Source: JANNVK01 sp031414415
GTDB lineage: Bacteria > Acidobacteriota > Blastocatellia > Pyrinomonadales > Pyrinomonadaceae
Direction of reading: 5' to 3'
DNA length: 64,000 nt
NCBI GenBank assembly: GCA_031414415.1
Contig: JANNVK010000195.1
Coordinates: 1 to 64,000, forward strand
Notes under the pieces: model-generated
Told to the model about the DNA's origin: nothing
Seen by the model: the letters and a program-made list of their open reading frames with translations, nothing else
The model's database searches: none
Translations under genes and position numbers: made by a program
Shown here: one piece after another, positions 54,478 through 63,381 of the stretch
How the letters are laid out: each line of letters begins with the position of its first letter
Position numbering within the stretch: position 1 is the stretch's first letter

Positions 54478-55910
54478 TTTTCCAACCTGTAATTTTTCAA
54501 TTTTCCAAACGCCAAAAACATCAACGCCGCCGCCGCAATCAACAAAAATAAAACTCCGTAAATTACTCGTGTCAAGATACTTGCGAAAGATTCTTCTTGA
54601 TATTTGAAACGCGGAATTTGGTCAAAATCTGCCACGCCGAGAGTTTCGCCGCGAAAGATTTTCGGGACAAAATATGCGTCCCAACTTTTATCGAATTCTT
54701 TGGCTTGCGAGCGAAAATTTGTGTAGCGTTCCAAACCTGTTCCGGCGATGTCGTTTAAGGCTTCGTTGGTGATAATTGACGGCGAAAAAAACTGCAGATT
54801 TTTGACGAGATTCTGCTGTTTAGCGAGTTGTTCGGCAAAGCGATTTTCTACTTCTTCAACCTTTTTTTTCTGCTCGCGTTGGATATAAACAAAGGCTAAA
54901 CCGAAGTCTTTGGTGTTTGTTTTGCCGTCTTTCGGAATCATTTCAGGATGGTCTTGGTAAAATTCGGAGAGCAATTTTTCGCCGTCGCGTCGCATATCAA
55001 TTTTGACGTTGCGAATCGCCGAAACAACCTCGCTGCGTGGCGGAACAGGATAAATTGCGGAAATCGCCACATTTAACAAAGTCGGCAAAATTAAGACTAA
55101 ACAGAGCCACGAAGCCGATGCAACAACGGCGTTTGTCGCGGATGAAAAGCCGAAAGAATTGACAAAAACAGCGAGTGAAAACCAAAACGCGGTGTATGCA
55201 AAAACCAAAATCAGCCACAGTAAAATTTTGAGCCAAAAATCATCAGTAAAGGATTTGACCGAGAGCAAAGTTCCGATAATTGTCACCGCCGAAACAATTC
55301 CTAAAATCAAACTAAATTGTGCCGTAACCTTTGCAGTTAATAGAGTTTTGAGTTTTAGCGGGTTAGCCAAAAGCAGTTGCAAAGTGCCGTTTTCGCGTTC
55401 AGCCGACAGCAAATTAAAGCTCATTGCCAGCACAAAAAGCGGCAAAAGATAAACAATCACAAACGACAAATCAAACTTTCCGGTTAAAAAACTTAGCGGA
55501 TTTTCAAAGCCGTCTTTGTCGGCTTCGGTGCGTTGCAAAGTCGAGACGGCAATGCCCGCATTATTCGACAATACGTCTGATTGACCGACCGCAAAAATTG
55601 CCGCCGAAGTGAACGGCAAAACGACATAATGCAGATTCATCGCAAATTCATACGGATCGCCGGGATGCGGGACGACTTTGTTTTCATCATCAGAACCCTT
55701 CACGCCTTGACGGACTTTTTCCTGCTTTTCAGCAAGATTTTTTTCGTGTTCGGCAGTCAATGTTTGGCTATTTTGCGAGCGATTATTTACCCAATTTGAG
55801 CCGTTGAAAATCCCGTAAAAAATTAACGCCGAGAAAAATATAGCCAAAATTAAAAAACTCTTTTCGGCAAAGATGTTACGCCATTCATTTTTGATAATTT
55901 TAGTGAACAT
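54474..55910 (-). CDS. ABC-2 type permease (DUF3526)
   Basis: The product has 478 residues. First helix (about 18-34), a periplasmic loop with HEKNLAEKQEKVRQG, then LSAERENGTLQLLLANPLKLK and five helices. It pairs with the 474-residue permease upstream, 76 nt away. A partially Cys-free, helix-rich layout, with a final helix LFLLIAAAALMFLAF. The nearby ATPase at 57413 is probably its energiser. Confidence 0.9.
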   Translation of the reverse strand: MFTKIIKNEWRNIFAEKSFLILAIFFSALIFYGIFNGSNWVNNRSQNSQTLTAEHEKNLAEKQEKVRQGVKGSDDENKVVPHPGDPYEFAMNLHYVVLPFTSAAIFAVGQSDVLSNNAGIAVSTLQRTEADKDGFENPLSFLTGKFDLSFVIVYLLPLFVLAMSFNLLSAERENGTLQLLLANPLKLKTLLTAKVTAQFSLILGIVSAVTIIGTLLSVKSFTDDFWLKILLWLILVFAYTAFWFSLAVFVNSFGFSSATNAVVASASWLCLVLILPTLLNVAISAIYPVPPRSEVVSAIRNVKIDMRRDGEKLLSEFYQDHPEMIPKDGKTNTKDFGLAFVYIQREQKKKVEEVENRFAEQLAKQQNLVKNLQFFSPSIITNEALNDIAGTGLERYTNFRSQAKEFDKSWDAYFVPKIFRGETLGVADFDQIPRFKYQEESFASILTRVIYGVLFLLIAAAALMFLAFGKLKNYRLEK

Positions 55911-55923
55911 ATTTTATACGTTT

Positions 55924-55983
55924 GGAGTCCAGCCTTGAGGCTGTCTCTTTCGATAACAGAAAACACGCTAAAGCGTGGACTCC
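55924..55983. repeat. REP-like palindromic element 3
   Basis: Outer arms GGAGTCCA (55924-55931) and TGGACTCC (55976-55983) enclose the mini-palindromes AGCC-TTG-AGGCT and CGC-TAAA-GCG. The first 20 bp resemble element 2. It lies between the two permease genes. Confidence 0.85.
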
Positions 55984-55986
55984 GAA

Positions 55987-57411
55987 CTAATTAGCCCTCA
56001 TTTTATGTGCCGCAAAAACACTCACCGCCAAAGTCCCGAAACTCCAAAAAATCAACAGTAAAAAATCAAAAATCCGGCTTCCGAAAGCACTCGAAGTATT
56101 AAGCGAAACGTATTCAAAATCAGGCGTTTTTTCCCAAAATGCTTTCCCGACTTTGTAGCTCATTCCATCTTTCGAGGTTGAATTATCGGCGAAGTTATTA
56201 TTCAGCATCTTCTGCAAATTGCGGCGATATTCCTCGACCGAATCGTTAAAATTTTGCTGATGTTTGAGGTCTGTTCCCGCCATTGCCATCGAAAATCCAC
56301 GAACGGGCAAAAAAGGTGAAATTACGCCGAAAAATCCTTGAAAATACTCTTGCGAAAGATGTTGGGTTTTCAAATTGCTGTAATGTTTATCAAAAATTTC
56401 GTTGCCGTGTTCTTCGCCGGCTTGGAGCGAAATGCCCGTAAAATTTATCGGTAAATCTTCTTTTTTGGTTACGCCGTATTGGGCTAAAACCTTTTCTTCC
56501 AGTTCTTTAGTGCGTTTGTTGGCAGAATCGTGTCCGTCAATTCCGTCTTTCATATCTTTGTTGACGGCTGCCCAAAATTCACTTCCGGTAGGAGTTTTAA
56601 TAGAATTGGTCGCTAAATCATTGGCAAAACGCGGAATCAGCAAACAGCTTGCAATCCAAAAAGTCAGCAAAATAACCAAAGAAGTTCGCGGTGTCACCGC
56701 AATCGCCGAAACCGTTAAGGCAATTCCAATAAACGCAATAAAATAAAGCAGATAGCCGACGCACATCAAAGCAAATCGCGGCAAACTCGACAGCAAAACA
56801 TCATTTGACGAAGCCAACGCCAACGCTGAAATTCCAATCACAATCGAAGGAATTAAAAGCAACAACAACGCCGCTAAAACGCCAAGTGTTTTCCCGAAAA
56901 CGAGTTGCAAACGCGGCACACCGAGCGACAAAATTTGCCGCAAAGTTCCGCTCGTGCGTTCACCCGCAAACGCATCAAACGTCAGAAAAATAATCAGCAA
57001 CGGCAGCAAAAGTTGTAAGATTCCGGCGGCAGTCAATTCGCCAAATCGTTGCAAGGCAGTCGCGTCTTCAATTGGGCGATTTCGAGCCGGATTTTGATAA
57101 TGTGCCTCAACCCAAATCGAACTGCCCGAAAAATTATCCAGCCCCGAATCAATCAGCGACAAAGGCATCTTCGGGCGAAACGCATAAACGCCGAAATGTG
57201 CCGCCGAATGCGGATTTCGCTCGCCTTGATTCTCCCAAGTCTTCCGCGAATCAACCTGTGCCGCATCTTTTTCACGCTTAACGGTCGTATAATTTTTCCA
57301 CCCTAACCCGAGTGAAACGAGTAATAACGCAAACACAATCAACGCCGTCCAACAAAATCTGCCATCGCGGAGAAGCTCGGTAAATTCTTTTTTGGCAATA
57401 GTTTTTATCAT
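55987..57411 (-). CDS. ABC-2 type permease (DUF3526)
   Basis: The product has 474 residues. First helix (about 19-38), a loop with GERNPHSAAHFGVYAFRPK and SLIDSGLDNFSGSS, then AGERTSGTLRQILSLGVPRLQ and further helices. It is clearly paralogous to the 475-residue permease at 49891 (ERNPHSAAHFGVYAFRPKMPLS versus the same stretch there). It starts 1 nt after the ATPase stop, so the two form a transporter with the next permease. Confidence 0.92.
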   Translation of the reverse strand: MIKTIAKKEFTELLRDGRFCWTALIVFALLLVSLGLGWKNYTTVKREKDAAQVDSRKTWENQGERNPHSAAHFGVYAFRPKMPLSLIDSGLDNFSGSSIWVEAHYQNPARNRPIEDATALQRFGELTAAGILQLLLPLLIIFLTFDAFAGERTSGTLRQILSLGVPRLQLVFGKTLGVLAALLLLLIPSIVIGISALALASSNDVLLSSLPRFALMCVGYLLYFIAFIGIALTVSAIAVTPRTSLVILLTFWIASCLLIPRFANDLATNSIKTPTGSEFWAAVNKDMKDGIDGHDSANKRTKELEEKVLAQYGVTKKEDLPINFTGISLQAGEEHGNEIFDKHYSNLKTQHLSQEYFQGFFGVISPFLPVRGFSMAMAGTDLKHQQNFNDSVEEYRRNLQKMLNNNFADNSTSKDGMSYKVGKAFWEKTPDFEYVSLNTSSAFGSRIFDFLLLIFWSFGTLAVSVFAAHKMRAN

Positions 57412-57412
57412 T

Positions 57413-58117
57413 TTAATTTCGTATATGTTCGAGATAGATTTTTTCCAAATCGCTGTGTCCGATTTCTTCGGTATTTAGCTCGGCAACCAATTTTCCGCAG
57501 TTCATAATCCCGATTCGCGTGCCGGTTTCTTTGGCTCGAAAAAGGTCGTGTGTTGCCATTAAAATTGCCACACCTTGTTTGCTGAGATTTGTTAAAAGTT
57601 CGGAAAATTCGTTGGAAGCCTTTGGGTCTAAACCACTTGTCGGTTCGTCCAACAGCAACACGTCGGCTTTTTTGGCGATTGCCAGAGCGATTCCGACCTT
57701 TTGCCGCATTCCTTTTGAATATGTCGAAATTCGGTTATTTATCGCGTCGGATTGCAAGCCTGATTCGTCTAAAAAACTGCGTAATTCATCTTTTGAATAA
57801 TTATCTTTGCCCGCCAAACTACTGAAGTATTCAAGATTTTCCAAACCCGATAAGTTCTTGTAAAGATTGACTTGTTCGGGAATATAGGCGATAAATTTCT
57901 TGGTTTCAAGCGAGTTTTTCGTGACATCTAAACCGTTTATTTTCGCCTCGCCGCTTGTCGGTTCGATAAAGTTTAGGAATAGATTTATCGTCGTTGTTTT
58001 GCCGGCTCCATTCGCACCGAGCAAACAAAAAATATCGCCACTTTCGATGCGTAAATTTAGCGAATCGAGAGCGGTAACTTTCCCGTATTTTTTAGTTAAG
58101 TTGTTTGTTTCAAGCAT
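57413..58117 (-). CDS. ABC transporter ATPase
   Basis: The product has 234 residues. Walker A GANGAGKTT, signature YSKGMRQKVG, Walker B VLLLDEPTSGLDP and His loop MATHDLF. It belongs to the ABC-2 (ABCA/NosF-like) group. It is the first gene of a long minus series; the only such ATPase for four permeases in the window. A perfect 18-bp palindrome sits directly upstream of the ATG. Confidence 0.94.
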   Translation of the reverse strand: MLETNNLTKKYGKVTALDSLNLRIESGDIFCLLGANGAGKTTTINLFLNFIEPTSGEAKINGLDVTKNSLETKKFIAYIPEQVNLYKNLSGLENLEYFSSLAGKDNYSKDELRSFLDESGLQSDAINNRISTYSKGMRQKVGIALAIAKKADVLLLDEPTSGLDPKASNEFSELLTNLSKQGVAILMATHDLFRAKETGTRIGIMNCGKLVAELNTEEIGHSDLEKIYLEHIRN

Positions 58118-58118
58118 A

Positions 58119-58136
58119 TTTTTGTTTAAACAAAAA
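58119..58136. promoter_or_regulatory. perfect 18-bp palindrome at ATPase start
   Basis: TTTTTGTTTAAACAAAAA, a perfect palindrome one base upstream of the ATPase ATG. It would block the ribosome binding region as an operator or as a short mRNA hairpin. No clear ribosome binding site lies between. Confidence 0.5.
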
Positions 58137-58522
58137 ATAAACGGAAACCACGCTGAACTTTAACTACTTTTTAACAAATGGTTGATTTACTAAAATGAAC
58201 TGTCAGAAAGAGCTATTTCTCAGATTCAAATAGTTAGGTGCGAGTCTTAAGTCGTCAAAAAAGGTAAACTGAGATTGCGAGATATTTAGGAGTCAATATA
58301 TCTAAGGTTTATTCTAGGATAAAATGCAAATTGCTGACAATGCTACACTTAGCCAAGTAAACTTAAACCGATTTTGACAGACGAAACTAGTTCTCATGCC
58401 ATTTGACGACAGTGGTTTTAGTTGTTTATAAGAAAGTTTACATAATTTTATTGGCAAAAAACTTTCATTTAACCGTCTTTGCATTATTGACAAAGCAGAT
58501 TATAAATATGGAGAACAACTAA
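58137..58522. other. 385-bp gap between divergent genes
   Basis: No gene or repeat of note. It holds the promoters for the minus ATPase series and the plus 58523 gene. GGAGAA is 8 nt before the 58523 ATG. Confidence 0.5.
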
Positions 58523-59041
58523 ATGGCAAAAGTTTATTGGGCATCAAGAGATTTGAGCAGTTTTGTTTGGGGAAATCATCAATTTCTCTTAGTTTTTCTG
58601 GGGAAAAACGAGTCTATGCAAAAGATTAAGACTCAAGAAGAAAGCGGAACTAGGTTTGTGACAATAGCTGGGCATCAGCCTAACGGAAATCTCGTTTATG
58701 TTCCAAACGAACCAAGTGATGTTGCTTCGGTAAAAGAAACACTGAATAAAAAGTTGAAAGGCAATTTTTACGACTACGATCTAGAAAAGCATCTTCTAAC
58801 TGCACCTAACGGCAATGCTTGGAGTTTTGCATTAGAATTGGAAGCATTAGCTGAAAAATATGTCGTAAACACGACAACTAGCCCTGTCAAATATAGTTTG
58901 ACAAATCGGAATTGCTCAACTTGGGTCAACACAATGTTAAAGATTGCTGGAGTTTCGGCGAGTGCTCGCCTAACCGCGGGAGAATTTTCTGGAATTGACT
59001 GGGGCGAAGAAGATTTACTGGATGAAAGTTTATTTAAATAA
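58523..59041 (+). CDS. hypothetical protein, possible permuted NlpC/P60-like hydrolase
   Basis: The product has 172 residues without a signal peptide. GNHQFLLVFLG near residue 17-27 and NRNCSTWVNTMLKIAGV near 128-144 resemble the His-first, Cys-second order of circularly permuted papain-like (LRAT/DUF4105-type) folds. TIAGHQPNG adds another His. The protein may cut peptide or lipid amides. It has its own strong terminator (59099) and no obvious partner. Confidence 0.72.
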   Translation: MAKVYWASRDLSSFVWGNHQFLLVFLGKNESMQKIKTQEESGTRFVTIAGHQPNGNLVYVPNEPSDVASVKETLNKKLKGNFYDYDLEKHLLTAPNGNAWSFALELEALAEKYVVNTTTSPVKYSLTNRNCSTWVNTMLKIAGVSASARLTAGEFSGIDWGEEDLLDESLFK

Positions 59042-59098
59042 TCTAAAACAAAATTTTAACTAACATACGAATTTGTTAGACGAATCTGTTTTGAGTTG

Positions 59099-59136
59099 CC
59101 CGTCGCTTTAGCTTGGCTAAACGACGGGTTTTTTTT
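59099..59136 (+). terminator. Rho-independent terminator
   Basis: CCCGTCG then TTTAGC pairs with GCTAAA then CGACGGG (one bulged C), loop TTG, followed by TTTTTTTT. It ends the transcript of the 58523 gene. Confidence 0.9.
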
Positions 59137-59276
59137 GCAATTCAGTCCTATAACTTGTATCAAAATTTAATTTAAGTGTTTAGTCTCACTCAAAAGTGTG
59201 AGAAAAAACTCCTCTGAAATAATGATTACAAAAGAAGATTCTTCTTATACACTCTAAACATTGAGGGGGCAACTTT

Positions 59277-59975
59277 ATGATAAATATTAGACGAAGTAAA
59301 GATCGCGGACACAACAATTACGGCTGGCTCGACACGCATTACACGTTTTCATTCAACAATTATTACGATCCAAATTTTATGGGTTTTCGGGCGTTACGTG
59401 TGATAAATGAAGATTTTATTGAGCCAAATCGCGGATTTCCGACTCACGGACACGAGAATATGGAAATAATTTCTTACGTTGTTTCAGGCGAACTTTCGCA
59501 TAAAGATTCGTTGGGAAATGGTGACACAATTTTTCCGCACGAAATTCAGCGAATGTCTGCCGGAACCGGAATTACGCACAGCGAATATAGTTCGCCAACT
59601 GAAAAAACGCATCTTTTGCAAATTTGGCTTTTACCGGAGAAAAACGGCACAGTCCCGAGCTATGAACAAAAGCTAATTTCGGCGGACGAAAAACGCGGAA
59701 AATTAAAACTTATTGCATCACGAAATGCTACCGAAGATTCAATCACGGTTTATCAAGATGTTTCAATGTATGCATCAATTTTGAACAAAAATGAAGAAGT
59801 TTCACACGAAATTGCTGCCAACAGACACGCATGGATTCAGGTTGTAAAAGGAAGTTTGGAAGTAAATAGTGAACTTTTGAATACTGGCGATGGTGCGGCA
59901 ATTAGCAACGAAACTCTGCTGAATATAAATACTTTAGATGACGAAACGGAATTTCTATTGTTTGATTTGAAGTAA
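59277..59975 (+). CDS. pirin family protein (YhhW-like)
   Basis: The product has 232 residues. The N-terminal cupin has the metal ligands in GFPTHGHENMEIISYV and TGITHSEYS (His, His, His, Glu), as in YhhW, a quercetin dioxygenase-like pirin. The C-terminal cupin lacks the motif, as is usual. GAGGGGG before the ATG is a strong ribosome binding site. A 6-bp inverted repeat AAGAAG-ATT-CTTCTT lies 31 bp upstream. Confidence 0.95.
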   Translation: MINIRRSKDRGHNNYGWLDTHYTFSFNNYYDPNFMGFRALRVINEDFIEPNRGFPTHGHENMEIISYVVSGELSHKDSLGNGDTIFPHEIQRMSAGTGITHSEYSSPTEKTHLLQIWLLPEKNGTVPSYEQKLISADEKRGKLKLIASRNATEDSITVYQDVSMYASILNKNEEVSHEIAANRHAWIQVVKGSLEVNSELLNTGDGAAISNETLLNINTLDDETEFLLFDLK

Positions 59976-60018
59976 ATTTTCTTGCATTTTAGAGAAAAAC
60001 ATTTTACTATGATAAAAG

Positions 60019-60043
60019 CCGTGAGAGTTGGTAGCTCTCACGG
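60019..60043. terminator. 9-bp hairpin downstream of pirin
   Basis: CCGTGAGAG (60019-60027) pairs with CTCTCACGG (60035-60043). On the minus strand it is followed by CTTTT, so it may end the small minus gene at 60054; on the plus strand it lacks a U-run. Confidence 0.5.
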
Positions 60044-60053
60044 TGGAAATCCG

Positions 60054-60224
60054 CTAAGGTTTTAATTCCCTTACGAATTTCTCAAGTGTGTTAAGGCGTT
60101 GGTTGTAACTATTGAGTGTTTCTTCCAACGTCTTTTCTCTTTTTCGGAAATCAAAATAGCGAACTATTTCAAAACCAAGCCAGAGACACTTGAGAATCTC
60201 CAATAACAGAAATATATCTATCAT
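60054..60224 (-). CDS. small membrane protein, putative
   Basis: The product has 56 residues: a hydrophobic helix (about 2-20) and then a charged coiled-coil tail (LEETLNSYNQRLNTLEKFV). The ATG at 60224 follows AAAAAGGGC with suitable spacing; a TTG at 60251 would add nine residues. A hairpin lies just past the stop. No family is known; it may be a real small membrane protein. Confidence 0.45.
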   Translation of the reverse strand: MIDIFLLLEILKCLWLGFEIVRYFDFRKREKTLEETLNSYNQRLNTLEKFVRELKP

Positions 60225-60336
60225 CAGATTGCCCTTTTTTACTTTTATCAAACGCCAAAGACTTTCATCTCTGACTCATTCAAAATAATGCTTGTAACTT
60301 TGCTTGTCAAAAGTAAAAAAATGATTAAATTAAATT

Positions 60337-61812
60337 GTGAAAATACCAAAAGACGCATCAGCAATAATTCTCTTAAAAGACGATAAAGTTTTGCTTGCCC
60401 AACGCAATCCGAACTTAAAATTTCTTGGCGGTTGGCACGCTTTTTCAGGCGGAAAACTTGAAAAATCCGACTCTGAAGTTGAGGTTAAAAACTGTCAAAC
60501 CCTTGATTTACAACAGTTTATTGTTTGTGCTGTGCGTGAACTTTTTGAAGAAATCGGTGTGTTAATTGTCCGCAATGGCGATAGATTAACAAGAGGTCAG
60601 CGTGCTTCATTGCACGATGATTTAGTTTCCGGCAGAAGCACTTTTAAGGAAATATTAGATTCCTGGAACTTGTGGATTGATGCCGAAGATTTTAGTTACA
60701 CAGGTTTTTGGACAACGCCAAATTTCTCGCCCGTTCGTTTCAAAACACGGTTTTTTATGGCGAATTGCCCGCCAAAACAAGAACCTTACGAAGCAATCAA
60801 CGAGATGCAAAATATCGAATTTATTTCGCCAATTGAAGCTCTAAATCTTTGGGAAAAAGGCAAAATTTTAATTTCCCCACCAGTTTTAATTACGTTGCAA
60901 GAACTTTCAAAATCCTCAGTTTTTAGTCCTTTGTCCCTAGTCAAAAATCTGCTTGAAAAATCGCAAGTTTGCGACGGAAACATTGATTATGTCGAGTTAA
61001 ATTCTCGCGTTATTGTTTTCCCGCTCAAAACTCCGACGCTTCCGCCAGCCACGCATACAAATTGTTTTATTGTTGGTAGCAAAGAGTTTATTGTTATTGA
61101 TGCGGCTTCTGCGGATGTTTCAGAGCAAGCAAAACTCAACAAATTAATCGGTGAATTAATCGAAAATGGTGGTGTTTGCAAAGAAATTATTGTTTCGCAT
61201 TTACACAACGATCATCACGGCGGCGAGATCGCTTTGCAACAATATTTGAGCGAAAAATACCGTCTAAATGTCCCGATTTCGACTCATAAAATAACGGCAG
61301 AAAGTTTGTTGCATATCAAATTTGATAAATTTATCGAAGACGGAGAAGTTAATAATTTAAAAGATAATTGCGGTGAAAATTTTCAGCTTAAAACGCTTCA
61401 CACACGAGGACACGCAAGAGGTTTGTTGGCATTTTATGACGAAGAATTTGGATTTTTGCTTTCGACTGATAATGTTGTCGGCACAGGTTCGGTCGTAATT
61501 GCACCGCCGGAAGGCAATATGTCAGAATATTTTGAAACGCTTAATCGCCTAAAAAATCTGCCAAATTTACGTTTTCTATGTGGTTCGCACGGCTCTGCAA
61601 TTTTTGATGCAAAAGGAAAAATTGACGAGTATATTTTGCATCGAAATGAACGTGAAACTCAAATTTTGCAAGCATTTAACGAAGGTGCAAAAACTTGTAG
61701 CGAAATTGTCGAAAAAGTCTATATTGGTTTGCCAAAAAATTTAATTAGACTTGCAGAAAAGTCTGTTGAGGCACACTTGGAGAAACTAAAAAAAGAACTT
61801 CGAATAGAATAA
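60337..61812 (+). CDS. NUDIX hydrolase fused to metallo-beta-lactamase fold
   Basis: The product has 491 residues, GTG start. N-terminal NUDIX domain: GGKLE then REL-FEEIGV with an insert between the parts of the box, residues about 40-85. The middle holds a linker domain. The C-terminal metallo-beta-lactamase fold has SHLHNDHHGG (HxHxDH), a GHARG His and SHGSA His. A last helical domain follows as in LACTB2-like proteins. It may clean up nucleotides or acyl-CoA and RNA; function unproved. A plus-strand terminator follows at 61975. Confidence 0.92.
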   Translation: MKIPKDASAIILLKDDKVLLAQRNPNLKFLGGWHAFSGGKLEKSDSEVEVKNCQTLDLQQFIVCAVRELFEEIGVLIVRNGDRLTRGQRASLHDDLVSGRSTFKEILDSWNLWIDAEDFSYTGFWTTPNFSPVRFKTRFFMANCPPKQEPYEAINEMQNIEFISPIEALNLWEKGKILISPPVLITLQELSKSSVFSPLSLVKNLLEKSQVCDGNIDYVELNSRVIVFPLKTPTLPPATHTNCFIVGSKEFIVIDAASADVSEQAKLNKLIGELIENGGVCKEIIVSHLHNDHHGGEIALQQYLSEKYRLNVPISTHKITAESLLHIKFDKFIEDGEVNNLKDNCGENFQLKTLHTRGHARGLLAFYDEEFGFLLSTDNVVGTGSVVIAPPEGNMSEYFETLNRLKNLPNLRFLCGSHGSAIFDAKGKIDEYILHRNERETQILQAFNEGAKTCSEIVEKVYIGLPKNLIRLAEKSVEAHLEKLKKELRIE

Positions 61813-61911
61813 ATTAATAAATAAAAAGCAAAAACTAACGTCCATTGCGTCTAATACTTATTAGAACAAAGAGTATTTAAAAATTTCGAGAAAATTTTAA
61901 ACATCAAAAAA

Positions 61912-61940
61912 AATCTCAAATATCAACTACATTTGAGATT
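61912..61940 (-). terminator. terminator after the DUF1501 gene
   Basis: AATCTCAAAT/ATTTGAGATT, 10 bp with a 9-nt loop, followed on the minus strand by TTTTTTT. It ends transcripts from 63290. Confidence 0.85.
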
Positions 61941-61974
61941 CCCCGAGAATACCAACCAACAAATTACCTTCCGA

Positions 61975-62003
61975 GAGCGGTGCCAATGCCGCTCATTTTT
62001 TTT
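61975..62003 (+). terminator. terminator after the NUDIX-MBL gene
   Basis: GAGCGG/CCGCTC, 6 bp with an 8-nt loop, then ATTTTTTTTT. It is on the plus strand, opposite to the hairpin at 61912. Confidence 0.7.
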
Positions 62004-62018
62004 GCACAAAAACTCAAT

Positions 62019-63290
62019 TTAACTTATAAAATTAAGACATTTCGATTTTGCGATTGTGTAATTTGGAAAAACTTTTTCTAAGTTTGTATTTCCCAAATGT
62101 TTTGAAGCAACTTCTGCAAAAACATCGCGAAAATCAGTTGTTACCGCTAAGTCTCTGCCTTCATTGAGATTAGAGTTGCTCAAGCCTTTCCAGTCGCCAT
62201 AAACTTTTCCGCCTTTTACCGAATTTCCAATAACAAACATTGCGTTTCCGTGTCCGTGGTCAGTTCCGCGTGAGCCATTTTCTCTGGCAGTTCGTCCAAA
62301 TTCTGACATCGTTAAAATCACAACATCATCCATTTTTTTACCTAAATCAGTTGATAAAGCAGCGATGCTTTGTCCAAAATCACGTAACAGATTTGCAAGC
62401 TGACCTTGCGAACGATTTTGCGGATTTACTTCGTTTGTGTGTGTGTCCCAGCCGCCAATTTCGGCAAACGCAACTTCTAAACCAACTCCGGCTTTGATCA
62501 TTTGCCCGATTTGCTTCAAGGAATTTGCAAAAGGACTATTTGGATAAACCGCTCCATTTTCAGGTTTAAATTTCGCCGGATTTGCTTCTTTCAGATAATT
62601 TACGGCTTCAAAGGTTTCTTTTCCGGCTTCGCCAAGCGAATCTTTGGTGGTCTCATCGAAAATTGTTTCAAAACCACCTTGGACAGATTTTGAGTAAACG
62701 CCAGCTTTGATTGAAAAATCAGCAAGATTTGTCATCGCAATTGAAGGCGATCTGCCGAGCAAACTTCGTGGAACTTGTTGAGTCATCGAAACTGCCCGAA
62801 ATGGCGAATCTTGTTCGCTTATTTTTGTTTGCAAAACACGGTTGAGCCAGCCATCGCGAGTTCCTTTGTTGCCCGGAGTTCCTGATTCCATATAGTCTTG
62901 GGCATCGAAATGTGAGCGAGTGTTGTCCGGCGAACCCGCGGAATGAATAATCGCCAGCTGTTTTGATTTCCACAAATTTTCGAAAGGTTTTAGAGCCGGA
63001 TGAAGCCCAAAATAACCATCAAGATTTACAACGCCGTTGGTTTCATTTGGCTTCGGAATAGAAATATTACGTCGTAAATTGTAATAATCGCTATCGCCGA
63101 AAGGAACGACCATATTTAAACCATCAACCGCTCCGCGTTGGAAAATAACGATTAAAGTTTTCTTTTTACCATCTTTTTTTGTCAAAGTTTGGGCGTTGGC
63201 AAACTGTTGTAAAAATGTTGGCGAAACACTCATCAAACCAAAACTCGCAAGTGCAATTCCGCTCGATTTTAAAAAATATCTTCTATCCAT
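62019..63290 (-). CDS. DUF1501 protein with twin-arginine signal
   Basis: The product has 423 residues. MDRRYFLKSSGIALASFG is a twin-arginine-like signal. LIVIFQRGAVDGLNMVVP, LKPFENLWKSKQLAIIHSAG, GGWDTHTNEVN and VVILTMSEFGRTARENGSRGTDHGHGN match DUF1501, a sulfatase/phosphatase-like fold of unknown role that usually pairs with DUF1800. That partner is not in view. The next gene in the minus direction runs off the right edge. Confidence 0.93.
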   Translation of the reverse strand: MDRRYFLKSSGIALASFGLMSVSPTFLQQFANAQTLTKKDGKKKTLIVIFQRGAVDGLNMVVPFGDSDYYNLRRNISIPKPNETNGVVNLDGYFGLHPALKPFENLWKSKQLAIIHSAGSPDNTRSHFDAQDYMESGTPGNKGTRDGWLNRVLQTKISEQDSPFRAVSMTQQVPRSLLGRSPSIAMTNLADFSIKAGVYSKSVQGGFETIFDETTKDSLGEAGKETFEAVNYLKEANPAKFKPENGAVYPNSPFANSLKQIGQMIKAGVGLEVAFAEIGGWDTHTNEVNPQNRSQGQLANLLRDFGQSIAALSTDLGKKMDDVVILTMSEFGRTARENGSRGTDHGHGNAMFVIGNSVKGGKVYGDWKGLSNSNLNEGRDLAVTTDFRDVFAEVASKHLGNTNLEKVFPNYTIAKSKCLNFIS

Positions 63291-63381
63291 AAATGCAACC
63301 TCAGTATAAATAAATCTAACTGCTAATTTTTAGCCGCTGGTTTTAGCCGCTATTTTTTAGACGCTTTGCATTTCTAATTGG

